64,000 nt of DNA. Origin: Streptomyces sp. JHA26 (lineage in GTDB: Bacteria; Actinomycetota; Actinomycetes; Streptomycetales; Streptomycetaceae). The notes under the pieces were generated by a model. The model was not told where the DNA came from, searched no databases, and saw only the letters and a program-made list of their open reading frames with translations. The stretch lies in contig NZ_BDJC01000016.1 of NCBI RefSeq assembly GCF_002005565.1, forward strand, positions 1-64,000, in the 5' to 3' direction. The position numbers and the translations under genes were made by a program. The first letter of the stretch is position 1, and every line of letters begins with the position of its first letter. Below, piece by piece: positions 36,875-44,868 of this stretch.

Positions 36875-38857
36875 GTGAGCCGGCCGCGGCCCGTGGAACG
36901 GGCGGACGACGCAGGGGGACCGGCGGGGCGGGACGCGGGGCGGGAACGGACGGGGCCCGCGGCCGGGTACGTGGAGCGGCGGTCCGTTCTGGGGCGGCTC
37001 GTGGACGTGCTGCGCGGGTCCGCCCGTGCCTACTGGACCCTCACCGGGCTCTGGATCCTCCTGCGGCTGGGCACGCTCGCGGTGGGGCTGCTGTTCCAGC
37101 GGCTCTTCGACGCCCTCGGCGCGGACGGCGGCGTATGGCTGGTCATCGCGCTGGTGGCCGGGATCGAGGCGGGACGCCTGTTCCTCCAGTTCGGCGTGAT
37201 GGTCAACAGGCTGGAGCCGCAGGTCCAGTACGCCACCACGGCCCGGCTGCGGAACGCCCTGCTCGGCTCGGCTCTGCGCGGACCGGAGGTGACCGCCCGC
37301 ACCACGCCCGGCGAGTCCCTGCGCACGGTGGGCGAGGACGTCGACGAGACGGGCTTCTTCGTCGCCTGGGCACCGACCAACCTCGCCCACTGGCTGTTCG
37401 TCGCCGCGTCGGTCACGGTGATGATGCGCGTCGACGCCGTGGTCACCGGCGCCCTCCTCGCCCTCCTCGTCCTGCTGACGCTGGTCACCGCGCTGACCCA
37501 CAGCCGGTTCCTGCGCTACCGGCGCGCCACCCGGGCCGCCTCCGGCGAGGTGGCGGGGGCCCTGCGGGAGATGGTGGGCGCCGTCGGCGCGGTGCAGGCC
37601 GCCGCCGCCGAACCGCAGGTCGCCGCACACGTCGTCCGGCTGAACGCCGCCCGTGCCCGAGCCGCGGTGCGGGAGGAGCTGTACGCCGTCGTCCAGCGCA
37701 CGGTGATCGGCAACGCGGCGCCGATCGGGGTCGCCGTGGTGCTCCTGCTGGTCGCGGGCCGGATGGACGAGGGGGCCTTCGGCGTCGGCGACCTCGCCCT
37801 GTTCGCCTTCTACCTGCAGATCCTGACCGAGGCCCTCGGTTCGATCGGCATGCTGTCCGTACGGCTGCAGCGAGTCTCCGTGGCGCTCGGACGGGTCGCC
37901 GGCTTCCTCGGCGGCCGGCTGCGGTGGTCCCTGGAGCGGGCCGGCCGGCCCCCCGCGCCGGAAGAGGAGGGGAAGGCCACCGGTCGGGCCGCCGCCGCAC
38001 CGGACGGCGACCCGCGACCCGTCCCGCCCCCGCGGACACCGGCCCCACGGAGCCTCCCCCCACGGGATCCGCCTCCACGGGATCCGCCTCCACGGGATCA
38101 GCCCCTGCGGGAACTGACCGTCCGCGGCCTCACGGCCCGCCACCCCGGCGCACCGCACGGCGTAGCCGACGTGGACCTGGTGGTGGAGCGGCACACCGTC
38201 ACCGTGGTCACCGGCCGCGTCGGATCCGGCAAGAGCACCCTCGTCCGGGCCGTGCTCGGACTGCTCCCGCACGACCGGGGCACCCTCCTGTGGAACGGTG
38301 AACCCGTCGCCGATCCGGCGTCGTTCCTGGTCGCACCCCGCTGCGGATACACACCGCAGGTCCCGCGGCTGTTCAGCGGAACGGTCCGGGAGAACGTCCT
38401 GCTGGGCCGGGACGACGCGGTCTTCGACGAGGCCGTTCGCCTCGCCGTGATGGAGCCCGACCTCGCGACGATGCAGGACGGACCGGACACCGTGGTGGGC
38501 CCGCGCGGCCTGCGCCTGTCGGGCGGGCAGGTGCAGCGCGCCGCCATCGCCCGCATGCTGGCGGGCGGCCCCGAACTCCTGGTGCTGGACGACGTCTCCA
38601 GCGCCCTGGACCCGGAGACCGAGCGCCTGCTGTGGGAGAGGCTGCTGGACGGGACGTGCACCGTGCTCGCGGTCTCCCACCGGCCGGCGCTGCTGCGCGC
38701 GGCCGACCGCGTGGTGGTGCTCGTGGACGGGCGGGTGGAGGCGTCGGGCACCTTCGACGAGGTCATGACGGCCTCTACGGAGATGGGCAGGATCTGGACC
38801 GGAACGGGGCGGGGAGACGGAACCGGGGACACCGGGCCCGCTCCGCCCGGGCGGTGA
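36875..38857 (+). CDS. moeJ5: ABC exporter half-transporter with proline-rich linker (MoeJ5-like)
   Basis: 660 residues from a GTG 17 nt after moeD5. A ~40-residue charged N-terminus is followed by the TMD (WILLRLGTLAVGLLFQRLF, VVTGALLALLVLLTLVTAL and others). An unusual ~65-residue Pro/Arg-rich linker (about 360-410) comes before the NBD with Walker A GRVGSGKST, signature LSGGQ and Walker B LLVLDDVS. The catalytic Glu is replaced by Asp. With MoeD5 (normal Glu, abnormal signature) this gives one consensus and one degenerate ATP site. It ends 13 nt before the convergent ALAS gene. Confidence 0.87.
   Translation: MSRPRPVERADDAGGPAGRDAGRERTGPAAGYVERRSVLGRLVDVLRGSARAYWTLTGLWILLRLGTLAVGLLFQRLFDALGADGGVWLVIALVAGIEAGRLFLQFGVMVNRLEPQVQYATTARLRNALLGSALRGPEVTARTTPGESLRTVGEDVDETGFFVAWAPTNLAHWLFVAASVTVMMRVDAVVTGALLALLVLLTLVTALTHSRFLRYRRATRAASGEVAGALREMVGAVGAVQAAAAEPQVAAHVVRLNAARARAAVREELYAVVQRTVIGNAAPIGVAVVLLLVAGRMDEGAFGVGDLALFAFYLQILTEALGSIGMLSVRLQRVSVALGRVAGFLGGRLRWSLERAGRPPAPEEEGKATGRAAAAPDGDPRPVPPPRTPAPRSLPPRDPPPRDPPPRDQPLRELTVRGLTARHPGAPHGVADVDLVVERHTVTVVTGRVGSGKSTLVRAVLGLLPHDRGTLLWNGEPVADPASFLVAPRCGYTPQVPRLFSGTVRENVLLGRDDAVFDEAVRLAVMEPDLATMQDGPDTVVGPRGLRLSGGQVQRAAIARMLAGGPELLVLDDVSSALDPETERLLWERLLDGTCTVLAVSHRPALLRAADRVVVLVDGRVEASGTFDEVMTASTEMGRIWTGTGRGDGTGDTGPAPPGR
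38060..38104 (+). repeat. Three 15-nt tandem repeats in the moeJ5 linker
   Basis: CCACGGGATCCGCCT occurs twice in a row, followed by a third unit with three changes. It encodes PPRDP-type repeats in the linker between membrane and ATPase domains. Copy number could vary between strains without frameshift because the unit is five codons. Confidence 0.85.
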
Positions 38858-38870
38858 CGCCCGCGGGACC

Positions 38871-40073
38871 TCAGCGCCGCCGAGCCGCCCCCAGCTCGGA
38901 CCAGATGCCGTCCAGGGCGTCCACGAACCGGTGGATCTCGTCGGGCTCGTGCACCGCCGAGGGCGCGACCCGCAGGATCTCCTCGCCCACCGGGACGCTG
39001 GGCGCGTCGATGGCCTGGACGTACGCGCCGTGCCGCTCCAGCAGCAGTGACGACATCCGCCGGCACGACCGGTCCTCGCCGACCAGGACGGGGACGATGT
39101 GGGACTCGTCCGACAGTACGGGGATGCCGCGCTCACGCAGCAGACCGTGCATCAGCTCGGCGTTCCGCGCCAGCCGCTCCCGCTCCACGTCCGAGCCGCG
39201 CAGATGCCGCACCGCGGCGAGCGCGCCCGCCGCGACCGCGGGCGGCAGCGCCGTCGTGAAGATGAAGGAACGGGCGTGGGCCCGTACCGCGTCCATGAGC
39301 ACGGCCGGCCCCGCGACGTAGCCGCCCGTCATGCCGAAGGCCTTGGCGAGGGTCCCCATCACCACCGTGAACTCGGAGTCGAGACCGGCACGGGCCGCGA
39401 TGCCCGCACCCTCCGGCCCGTACATGCCGACCGCGTGCACCTCGTCGAGGAACGTGACGGCTCCGTACCGCTTGGCCAGGCCGGCGATCTCCGCCAGGGG
39501 CGCGATGTCGCCCCGCATCGAGTGCACGGACTCCAGGACGACCAGTTTCGGCCGGTCCGGACCGGCCGCGGCCAGCAACTCCTCCAGGTGCTGTCCGTCG
39601 TTGTGTCGGAATATGTGCTTGCGGGCACCGCTGTGTCGTAATCCGTCGATGATGGACGCGTGGTTCGCCGAATCCGAGAACGCCTGGCAGTCGTCGATGA
39701 CACCCGCGAGCACCGACAGCGATCCCTCGTTGGCCGAATATCCCGAGGCGAAGAGAACGGCGTCCTCCTTACCGTGCAGGTCGGCCAACTCGCGCTCCAG
39801 GGCCACATGGCAGTGGTTCGTGCCGCCGATGTTCCGGGAACCGCCTGATCCGCCGCCGTATTCGTCCACGGCACGCTTCATCGCGTCCAGCACATCCGGA
39901 TGCTGCCCCATACCCAGGTAGTCGTTGCTGCACCAGACGGAGATCTCGCCATCCGAGGTGCTCGCCGCGGGGAACCGGCCCGCCTTGCGGCCCAGTTCGA
40001 GAAATTCCCGCTTCCGGTTACCGGTCCGGTGGGCGAGGTGCGCGAAGAAGTCCAGGTACTGGGACGTGTCCAA
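38871..40073 (-). CDS. moeC4: 5-aminolevulinate synthase for C5N-unit formation (MoeC4-like)
   Basis: 400 residues from a TTG with ideal AAGGAG; alternatives are the ATG at 40112 and GTG at 40124, both without an RBS. Alpha-oxoamine synthase with ALAS hallmarks: [55 protein letters not shown] and PLP-lysine loop [17 protein letters not shown]. It condenses glycine and succinyl-CoA to ALA. Streptomyces make haem ALA from glutamyl-tRNA, so an ALAS marks secondary metabolism, feeding the aminohydroxycyclopentenone unit. A TTA codon is at residue 145 (39639-39641). The acyl-CoA ligase and amide-synthase partners are absent here. Confidence 0.85.
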   Translation of the reverse strand: MDTSQYLDFFAHLAHRTGNRKREFLELGRKAGRFPAASTSDGEISVWCSNDYLGMGQHPDVLDAMKRAVDEYGGGSGGSRNIGGTNHCHVALERELADLHGKEDAVLFASGYSANEGSLSVLAGVIDDCQAFSDSANHASIIDGLRHSGARKHIFRHNDGQHLEELLAAAGPDRPKLVVLESVHSMRGDIAPLAEIAGLAKRYGAVTFLDEVHAVGMYGPEGAGIAARAGLDSEFTVVMGTLAKAFGMTGGYVAGPAVLMDAVRAHARSFIFTTALPPAVAAGALAAVRHLRGSDVERERLARNAELMHGLLRERGIPVLSDESHIVPVLVGEDRSCRRMSSLLLERHGAYVQAIDAPSVPVGEEILRVAPSAVHEPDEIHRFVDALDGIWSELGAARRR

Positions 40074-40238
40074 GATCCGCTCCTTTTCCGCTTCCCGACG
40101 GGTCGGGCTCATCCTAGGAGCCACCGCGGGACTTGCACAGAAGACGTTTCCCGGTGCCGTACGACCGATGATCGCCGTTCACCGGAAAACGAAGCGGAAT
40201 TGTGGCGATTACTCACGGAAATGCGACGCTTTCGGCGG

Positions 40239-40270
40239 CCACGATCCTTTCGCCGACCACGATCCTTTCG
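40239..40270. repeat. Direct repeat upstream of the ALAS gene
   Basis: CCACGATCCTTTCG occurs twice (40239-40252 and 40257-40270), 18 bp apart centre to centre, with a weaker third copy (GACGCTTTCG) one period to the left. The 304-bp gap 40074-40377 contains the ALAS promoter region on the minus strand, so the repeats may be a binding site there. Nothing else is visible in the gap. Confidence 0.5.
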
Positions 40271-40377
40271 GACTCCGCAGACCGGCGGGCCTGTTGGTGA
40301 ACAACTCACCGCGGCCCTCGCGGCCGTGGGGAGGCGAGCCGGCGTCGGCCGCGCCGTGTGCGCGACGTCCCGGGTCC

Positions 40378-40914
40378 TCAGATCACGCAGCCCACGTGCG
40401 CCAGCGCCTGCTTCAGCAGCACCCCGTGGCCGCCCGGCATCTCGCTCTGCACCGCCTCGGACAGGGCCTCCTGCGGGCTGAACCAGACCAGGTCCAGCGC
40501 GTCCTGCCGGGGCCGGCAGTCACCGGTCACCGGTACGACGTAGGCGAGGGAGACCGCGTGCTGACGGGGGTCGTGGTACGGCGTGACACCGTGCGTCGGG
40601 AAGTACTCGGCCACCGTGAAGGGCTGGAGCGAGGACGGCACCCGGGGCAGCGCCACCGGGCCGAGGTCCTTCTCCAGGTGGCGCAGCAGGGCGTCGCGGA
40701 CCCGCTCGTGGTGCAGCACCCGGCCGGAGACCAGGGTCCGGCTGACCGTGCCGTCGGGTCCGATGCGCAGGAGCAGGCCCACGCTGGTGACTTCGCCGCT
40801 GTCGTCGACGCGCACGGGCACGGCCTCGACGTACAGGATCGGCATGCGGGCGCGCGCCATCTCGAGTTCGTCGGTCGTCAGCCAGCCCGGCGTGGTTTCG
40901 GTCATGTCAGACAT
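40378..40914 (-). CDS. NUDIX-fold hydrolase family protein (DUF4916-like)
   Basis: 178 residues. The sequence runs WLTTDELEMARARMPILYVEAVPVRV, GLLLRIGPDGTVSRTLVSGRVLHHERV, then the C-terminal DALDLVWFSPQEAL that closes NUDIX folds. The classical Nudix box is not well preserved, as in the DUF4916 subgroup, so pyrophosphatase activity is uncertain. It marks the right border of the biosynthetic cluster. An alternative start four residues in (MTETT) is possible. Confidence 0.7.
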   Translation of the reverse strand: MSDMTETTPGWLTTDELEMARARMPILYVEAVPVRVDDSGEVTSVGLLLRIGPDGTVSRTLVSGRVLHHERVRDALLRHLEKDLGPVALPRVPSSLQPFTVAEYFPTHGVTPYHDPRQHAVSLAYVVPVTGDCRPRQDALDLVWFSPQEALSEAVQSEMPGGHGVLLKQALAHVGCVI

Positions 40915-40990
40915 CGCTTGATCATACTTTCAGCGTCTCGTGCTTCCTGGGCGCCGCTCCGGGACGGGACTGTGACCGTCCCCACGCCGC

Positions 40991-42136
40991 TCAGCCGTCG
41001 TCCGGGGGACCGCCGGGCAGCCCGTACACCCGGCGTGCGTTGTCGCGGCCCGTCCACCGCGCGATGCGCAGCGCGTCCGGCAGGGCGAGTTCGTCGGCGT
41101 CCACCCGCTCCTGCAGCAGCCCGGCGAGCCCCTGCCGGAAGGACAGCGCCCCGAGGTGGTGGAACTCGGCCACCCCGTAGGCGTCGGAGCTGTACAGCAG
41201 CTTGCGGAAGGGCGTGATCTCCAGCGCCTCCGCCAGGATCGCCCCCGCCCGGGCGGGGCCGACGTGGTGCAGGGTGAGGCCCACGTCGAGGTACACCCGC
41301 TCGAAGACCGCCGACAGGTACGCCGCCTGCCGCTGGTAGGGCCAGCAGTGCAGCAGCAGGACCGGCACCGTCCCGGCGGTCAGGTGCAGCCAGTCGGTCA
41401 GGTGGGCGGGGTCGACGCGGTGCATGCGGATGTCGCCGTCGCCGAACCCGGTGTGCAGCTGCAGCGGCCGTCCCAGGTCGACGGCGGTCCACAGCAGGTG
41501 CCGTACGAGCACCGGGTCGTCGAGCCGGCCCCCGCGCGCCAGCCATGCCCGGGCCGCCCGCGTCACCTCCTCGGCCGACGGGCGGGCCGGGTCGAGGTCG
41601 AAGCCGGTGCGGTAGGCGGCCACCGACTTCACCCCCACCACGCCCGGCCGCCGCACCGCCTCCCACGCGGCCGTGCGGAACGCCTCCGCGTACGCGTCCG
41701 GCTCCACGCCCCCGGCCGCCACCGCCTCCGCGACGCCCTCCAGCCGGACGACCTCGTACGCCGTCGCGCCCGCCGCCCCGGCCAGGCCGGCCGGCGTGGT
41801 CACGCGGTGCGGGGCGTACCCGGTGTCCACGCAGAACACGCCCGTGCCCGCGGCGCGCAGGAACCGCCGGTTCACCTCGGCGGCGCCCAGCTCGGACCGC
41901 CGGGCCAGGTACGCGTCCGGCGGTGCGTGGCGCGGCAGGTCCAGCAGGGGCGCGCAGTGCCGGCGGACGGCGAGACCGACGGGGCTGTCGAAGGGGGAGA
42001 CACCGGGCCACGCCTCGCCCTCGGTGAGGAGGGACTCGAAGCCCGCCCGGTCCAGGTCGTCGGTGACGGCGCCGTGGCAGTGGTGGTCGACCAGCTCCAG
42101 GGCGGCGAGGGTCTCGTGGACGGGGCCCGCGGTCAC
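40991..42136 (-). CDS. Amidohydrolase (TIM-barrel, FluG N-terminal-domain-like)
   Basis: 381 residues, GTG start 1 nt after the stop of the glutamine-synthetase-like gene. Metal-binding HxH is in LELVDHHCHG. Further metal or active-site residues are in VGVKSVAAYRTGF, LQLHTGFGDGDIRMH, LLLHCWPY and the late LLYSSDAYG aspartate. In fungi the FluG protein fuses this amidohydrolase domain to a glutamine-synthetase domain; here the two are separate adjacent genes in one operon. The pair probably works on a gamma-glutamylated amine or amide, but the substrate is unknown. Confidence 0.82.
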   Translation of the reverse strand: MTAGPVHETLAALELVDHHCHGAVTDDLDRAGFESLLTEGEAWPGVSPFDSPVGLAVRRHCAPLLDLPRHAPPDAYLARRSELGAAEVNRRFLRAAGTGVFCVDTGYAPHRVTTPAGLAGAAGATAYEVVRLEGVAEAVAAGGVEPDAYAEAFRTAAWEAVRRPGVVGVKSVAAYRTGFDLDPARPSAEEVTRAARAWLARGGRLDDPVLVRHLLWTAVDLGRPLQLHTGFGDGDIRMHRVDPAHLTDWLHLTAGTVPVLLLHCWPYQRQAAYLSAVFERVYLDVGLTLHHVGPARAGAILAEALEITPFRKLLYSSDAYGVAEFHHLGALSFRQGLAGLLQERVDADELALPDALRIARWTGRDNARRVYGLPGGPPDDG

Positions 42137-42137
42137 G

Positions 42138-43541
42138 TCAGTACACCCAGCGGTAGGCCGCGGCCACCTGGTCGTCGTCCAGCCCGTCGGCCGCCGCGAT
42201 CTCGCCCCGCCGCACCGCGGTCACCGCGTCGGCCAGGACCGGCCCCAGCGCGCTCCGGAGCACGTCGTCCGCGTCGAACGCCTCGACCGACTCCGCGAGC
42301 GAGAGCGGCAGCCGGCGCACCCCCCGGGCCGCCGCCTCGGCCGCGTCGAACCGTGCCGGGTCGCCGGTGATCTCCTCGGGCAGGGACGCGGACGAGGCCA
42401 TGCCGTCCAGTCCGGCGGCGATCGCGCAGGCGAGCGCGAGGTACGGGTTGGCGGCCAGGTCGACCGGCTTGAGCTCCAGGTTCGCCGCCTGGTCGCGCAC
42501 TCCGGCCGTGCCGGTGACCACGCGCAGGGCGGCCTCGCGGGTCTCCCGGCCCCAGGCGGTGAACACCCCGGCCCACTGCGACGGCCTGAGCCGCAGACGG
42601 CTGGCCGGGCTCGGCGCGGTCACCGCGGTGAGCCCGGGGAGGTGGGCGAGCACCCCGGCGACCAGCGACTCGGCCTCGGCCGTCATGCCGTACCTGCCCG
42701 TACCGCCCGCGTGCAGGTTCCTCCCGTCCCGCCAGGCCGAGAGGTGGAGGTGCCCGCCGTTGCCGACGCCCCGCGCCGACACCGCGGGGGAGAAGGAGAC
42801 CCGCATCCCGTGCCGCCGGGCCACCGCCCGGATCGTCTGGCGCACCAGGACACTGCGGTCGGCCGCCGCCACCGGGTCGAGCGCGCCCACCGAGACCTCG
42901 AACTGCCCCGCCGCGTACTCGGGATGGAACTGCTCCACGTCCACGTCCTGCGCCGCCAGGGCGGCCAGCAGATCGGCGGCGCAGTCGCTCAGCTCCACCT
43001 GCCGGGTCGCCCCGTACGCCGGCCCCGACACCGCGGGCACGAAGGCGTCGCCGGGCGCGTCGCCCCGGCCGAGGACCCACTCGATCTCGACGGCGGCCCT
43101 GAACGAGACCCCGTGCCGCTCGGCGGCCTCCGCCACCGTCCGGCGCAGGACGGTCCGCCCGCACGCCGGATGCGGCTCGCCCTCCTGCGTGATCCGGTCC
43201 ACCGGCGCCCACGCCCAGCCGGGCTGCGCCGCGAGGACGGTCAGCCGGTCGAGGTCGGGGTAGAGGCGCAGGTCGCCGTCCGGGGAGCCCAGGACGTCCG
43301 TGGAGACGATCGCGTCGTTCGCGAGGAAGGTGTCGAACACCGGTGACATCCCGACGCCCCAGGCCGCGGCCGCGGCGAGCTTCGCGGCGGGCACGGTCTT
43401 CACCCTGCCGATCCCGGCGGTGTCGACGTACGCCAGGACGACGCCGTGGACGCCCTGCCGGGACAGCTCACCGCTCAGCGAGGCGGCCCGCTCGACGTCA
43501 CCGGGACGTCCGCCGGGGACGGGGTCGGCAAGCGTGGTCAT
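42138..43541 (-). CDS. Glutamine-synthetase-like protein (gamma-glutamyl-amine ligase type)
   Basis: 467 residues from the ATG with GGGAGG; the frame extends upstream without RBS. GS fold markers are EQFHPEYAAGQFEVSVGALDPV (metal Glu), GVGNGGHLHLSAW (metal His), and ELKPVDLAANPYLALACAIA near the C-terminus in place of the EYRxPxxxANPYL motif. Divergence from true GlnA and the neighbour amidohydrolase point to a GlnA3/GlnA4- or FluG-type enzyme that ligates glutamate to an amine rather than ammonia assimilation. Confidence 0.82.
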   Translation of the reverse strand: MTTLADPVPGGRPGDVERAASLSGELSRQGVHGVVLAYVDTAGIGRVKTVPAAKLAAAAAWGVGMSPVFDTFLANDAIVSTDVLGSPDGDLRLYPDLDRLTVLAAQPGWAWAPVDRITQEGEPHPACGRTVLRRTVAEAAERHGVSFRAAVEIEWVLGRGDAPGDAFVPAVSGPAYGATRQVELSDCAADLLAALAAQDVDVEQFHPEYAAGQFEVSVGALDPVAAADRSVLVRQTIRAVARRHGMRVSFSPAVSARGVGNGGHLHLSAWRDGRNLHAGGTGRYGMTAEAESLVAGVLAHLPGLTAVTAPSPASRLRLRPSQWAGVFTAWGRETREAALRVVTGTAGVRDQAANLELKPVDLAANPYLALACAIAAGLDGMASSASLPEEITGDPARFDAAEAAARGVRRLPLSLAESVEAFDADDVLRSALGPVLADAVTAVRRGEIAAADGLDDDQVAAAYRWVY

Positions 43542-43709
43542 ACGTCCTCCCTGACGGGACGGGATGCGGTGCCCACCGGGCTTCGCGCGTGCGCCGCCCG
43601 TCGCGGACCATTGTGCCGCCCGGACGATCACGGTGTCCCGGGATTCGGCGAGGGCGCGCACGACGCCGCCCCGCGCCCGGGGACGCGGGGCGGACGCTGC
43701 GCGTCGCGG

Positions 43710-44585
43710 TCAGTCGAGCTCGCCGGGCTGCGGGGAGGGGGTCTTGCCCGCCAGGACGGTCTTCAGCCGTTCGGTGCCCTGCCGCGTGGCCTGCTGCACG
43801 GAGTCGCTCTCGCCGCCGCTCAGGCCGCCGCCGGTGACCGCGACCGCGTTGATGCCGACGCGCACGGCGGCGACGTCCAGGGTGAGGGTCGCGGGGGTGC
43901 CGTCGGTGCTGCCCTGCACCGTCACGTGCAGGCCCGCACGGGCGTCGCCCACGTCCTTCGGCACCGAGGCCTCGGTCACCTGCACCGTCCGCTCGTCGCC
44001 CGAGTCGTCGGTCGCGGTGAACTGGTCGCAGGTCTGCGGCAGCTCGTTCATCCACTTCAGGGAGGTGTCCAGCTGGGTGCGGTCGTAGGCGGCGACCTGC
44101 TCCAGCAGACGGGAGTCGCCCTGCTCGAAACCGGTGAGCGCCGACGCCCCGGACGGCTTGCCCAGCAGATCGCCGGAGTAGAGCCGGTCGAGCAGCTGCT
44201 GGCACTCCGCGGCGTCGGCCCGGGCGGAGAGGAAGTCGGACACGTCGACCTTGCCGACGAGCAGGCTGTCGTGCCACTTGTCCGCGTCCTGCACCTGGTT
44301 CCAGTCGTCCTCCACGTCCGCCTCCGTGATCAGCGCGGCCTTCGCGCCGGACTCGGTGAGAGCCGAGGAGGAGGCCGAGGGGGAGGCCGTGGCGGAGCCG
44401 GTCGGCGAACCGGTGGGCGCCTGCCGCACCGCGTCCCGCTCGGCGGCGGGCGACACGGACCCGGCGGCTTCCCCGGCGGTGTCCGACGCGCCGCCGTCGT
44501 CCGAGCAGGCCGCCGTGGTCAGCAGCGCGCCCGCCGCGAGCGCCGAGGCGAGGAGACGGACGGGGTGGGACGGACGACGGCTCAT
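43710..44585 (-). CDS. Putative secreted lipoprotein of unknown function
   Basis: 291 residues with a lipoprotein signal: RRPSHPVRLLASALAAGALL followed by lipobox LTTAAC (Cys27). A long Ser/Thr/Pro/Ala spacer (TGSPTGSATASPSASSS) tethers a globular domain starting near residue 80 (ITEADVEDDWNQVQDADKWH). That domain contains two cysteines (ECQQLL and TCDQFT) that may pair. This layout is common in Streptomyces surface lipoproteins. No enzymatic motif seen. Confidence 0.8.
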   Translation of the reverse strand: MSRRPSHPVRLLASALAAGALLTTAACSDDGGASDTAGEAAGSVSPAAERDAVRQAPTGSPTGSATASPSASSSALTESGAKAALITEADVEDDWNQVQDADKWHDSLLVGKVDVSDFLSARADAAECQQLLDRLYSGDLLGKPSGASALTGFEQGDSRLLEQVAAYDRTQLDTSLKWMNELPQTCDQFTATDDSGDERTVQVTEASVPKDVGDARAGLHVTVQGSTDGTPATLTLDVAAVRVGINAVAVTGGGLSGGESDSVQQATRQGTERLKTVLAGKTPSPQPGELD

Positions 44586-44868
44586 CGCGGTTGCCTCCTG
44601 GAGGACGTGGCACGGTGTCCTCAGGGCACCACCGCGGCGGTGGGGTCACCAGCCGCACGGGGCCGTCCGGGTGACGACGCGGCCCCCGGCGGACGGGGCC
44701 CGGCCCGCGCCGGGACGCCGTCGAAGTACGGTCCGCGAACCGGCCGTTGGGGCCGTGCGCATTCGGCGCCGCGGATGCGGGGCGCCCTTCAGCCGGAGAC
44801 CGGCCTCCTCGGCGTCCGCCCGCGTGCGGCGACGGGTTCCCGTACGACGCGCCCGTCGTGGTCCGCCC

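Larger units (their letters stand above)
14461..40073. other. Moenomycin-type phosphoglycolipid biosynthetic gene cluster
   Basis: Nineteen genes between a tRNA-Pro and a NUDIX gene match the full functional set known from moenomycin (moe) clusters: prenyl ether synthase plus chain-joining prenyltransferase, five glycosyltransferases, NDP-sugar dehydratase, ketoreductase and epimerase, two amidotransferases, carbamoyltransferase, B12 radical SAM methyltransferase, two ABC systems and an ALA synthase. The order D5-J5 / E5-F5-GT1-H5-K5-GT-M5 / N5-O5 / X5-P5 / GTs / R5-S5 appears colinear with the moe cluster as I recall it. Six main transcription units are suggested: 14461-16726 (+), 20446-16799 (-), 20899-22247 (+), 22804-24476 (+), 34766-24534 (-) and 35122-38857 (+), plus the lone ALAS gene (-). 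Confidence 0.85.
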
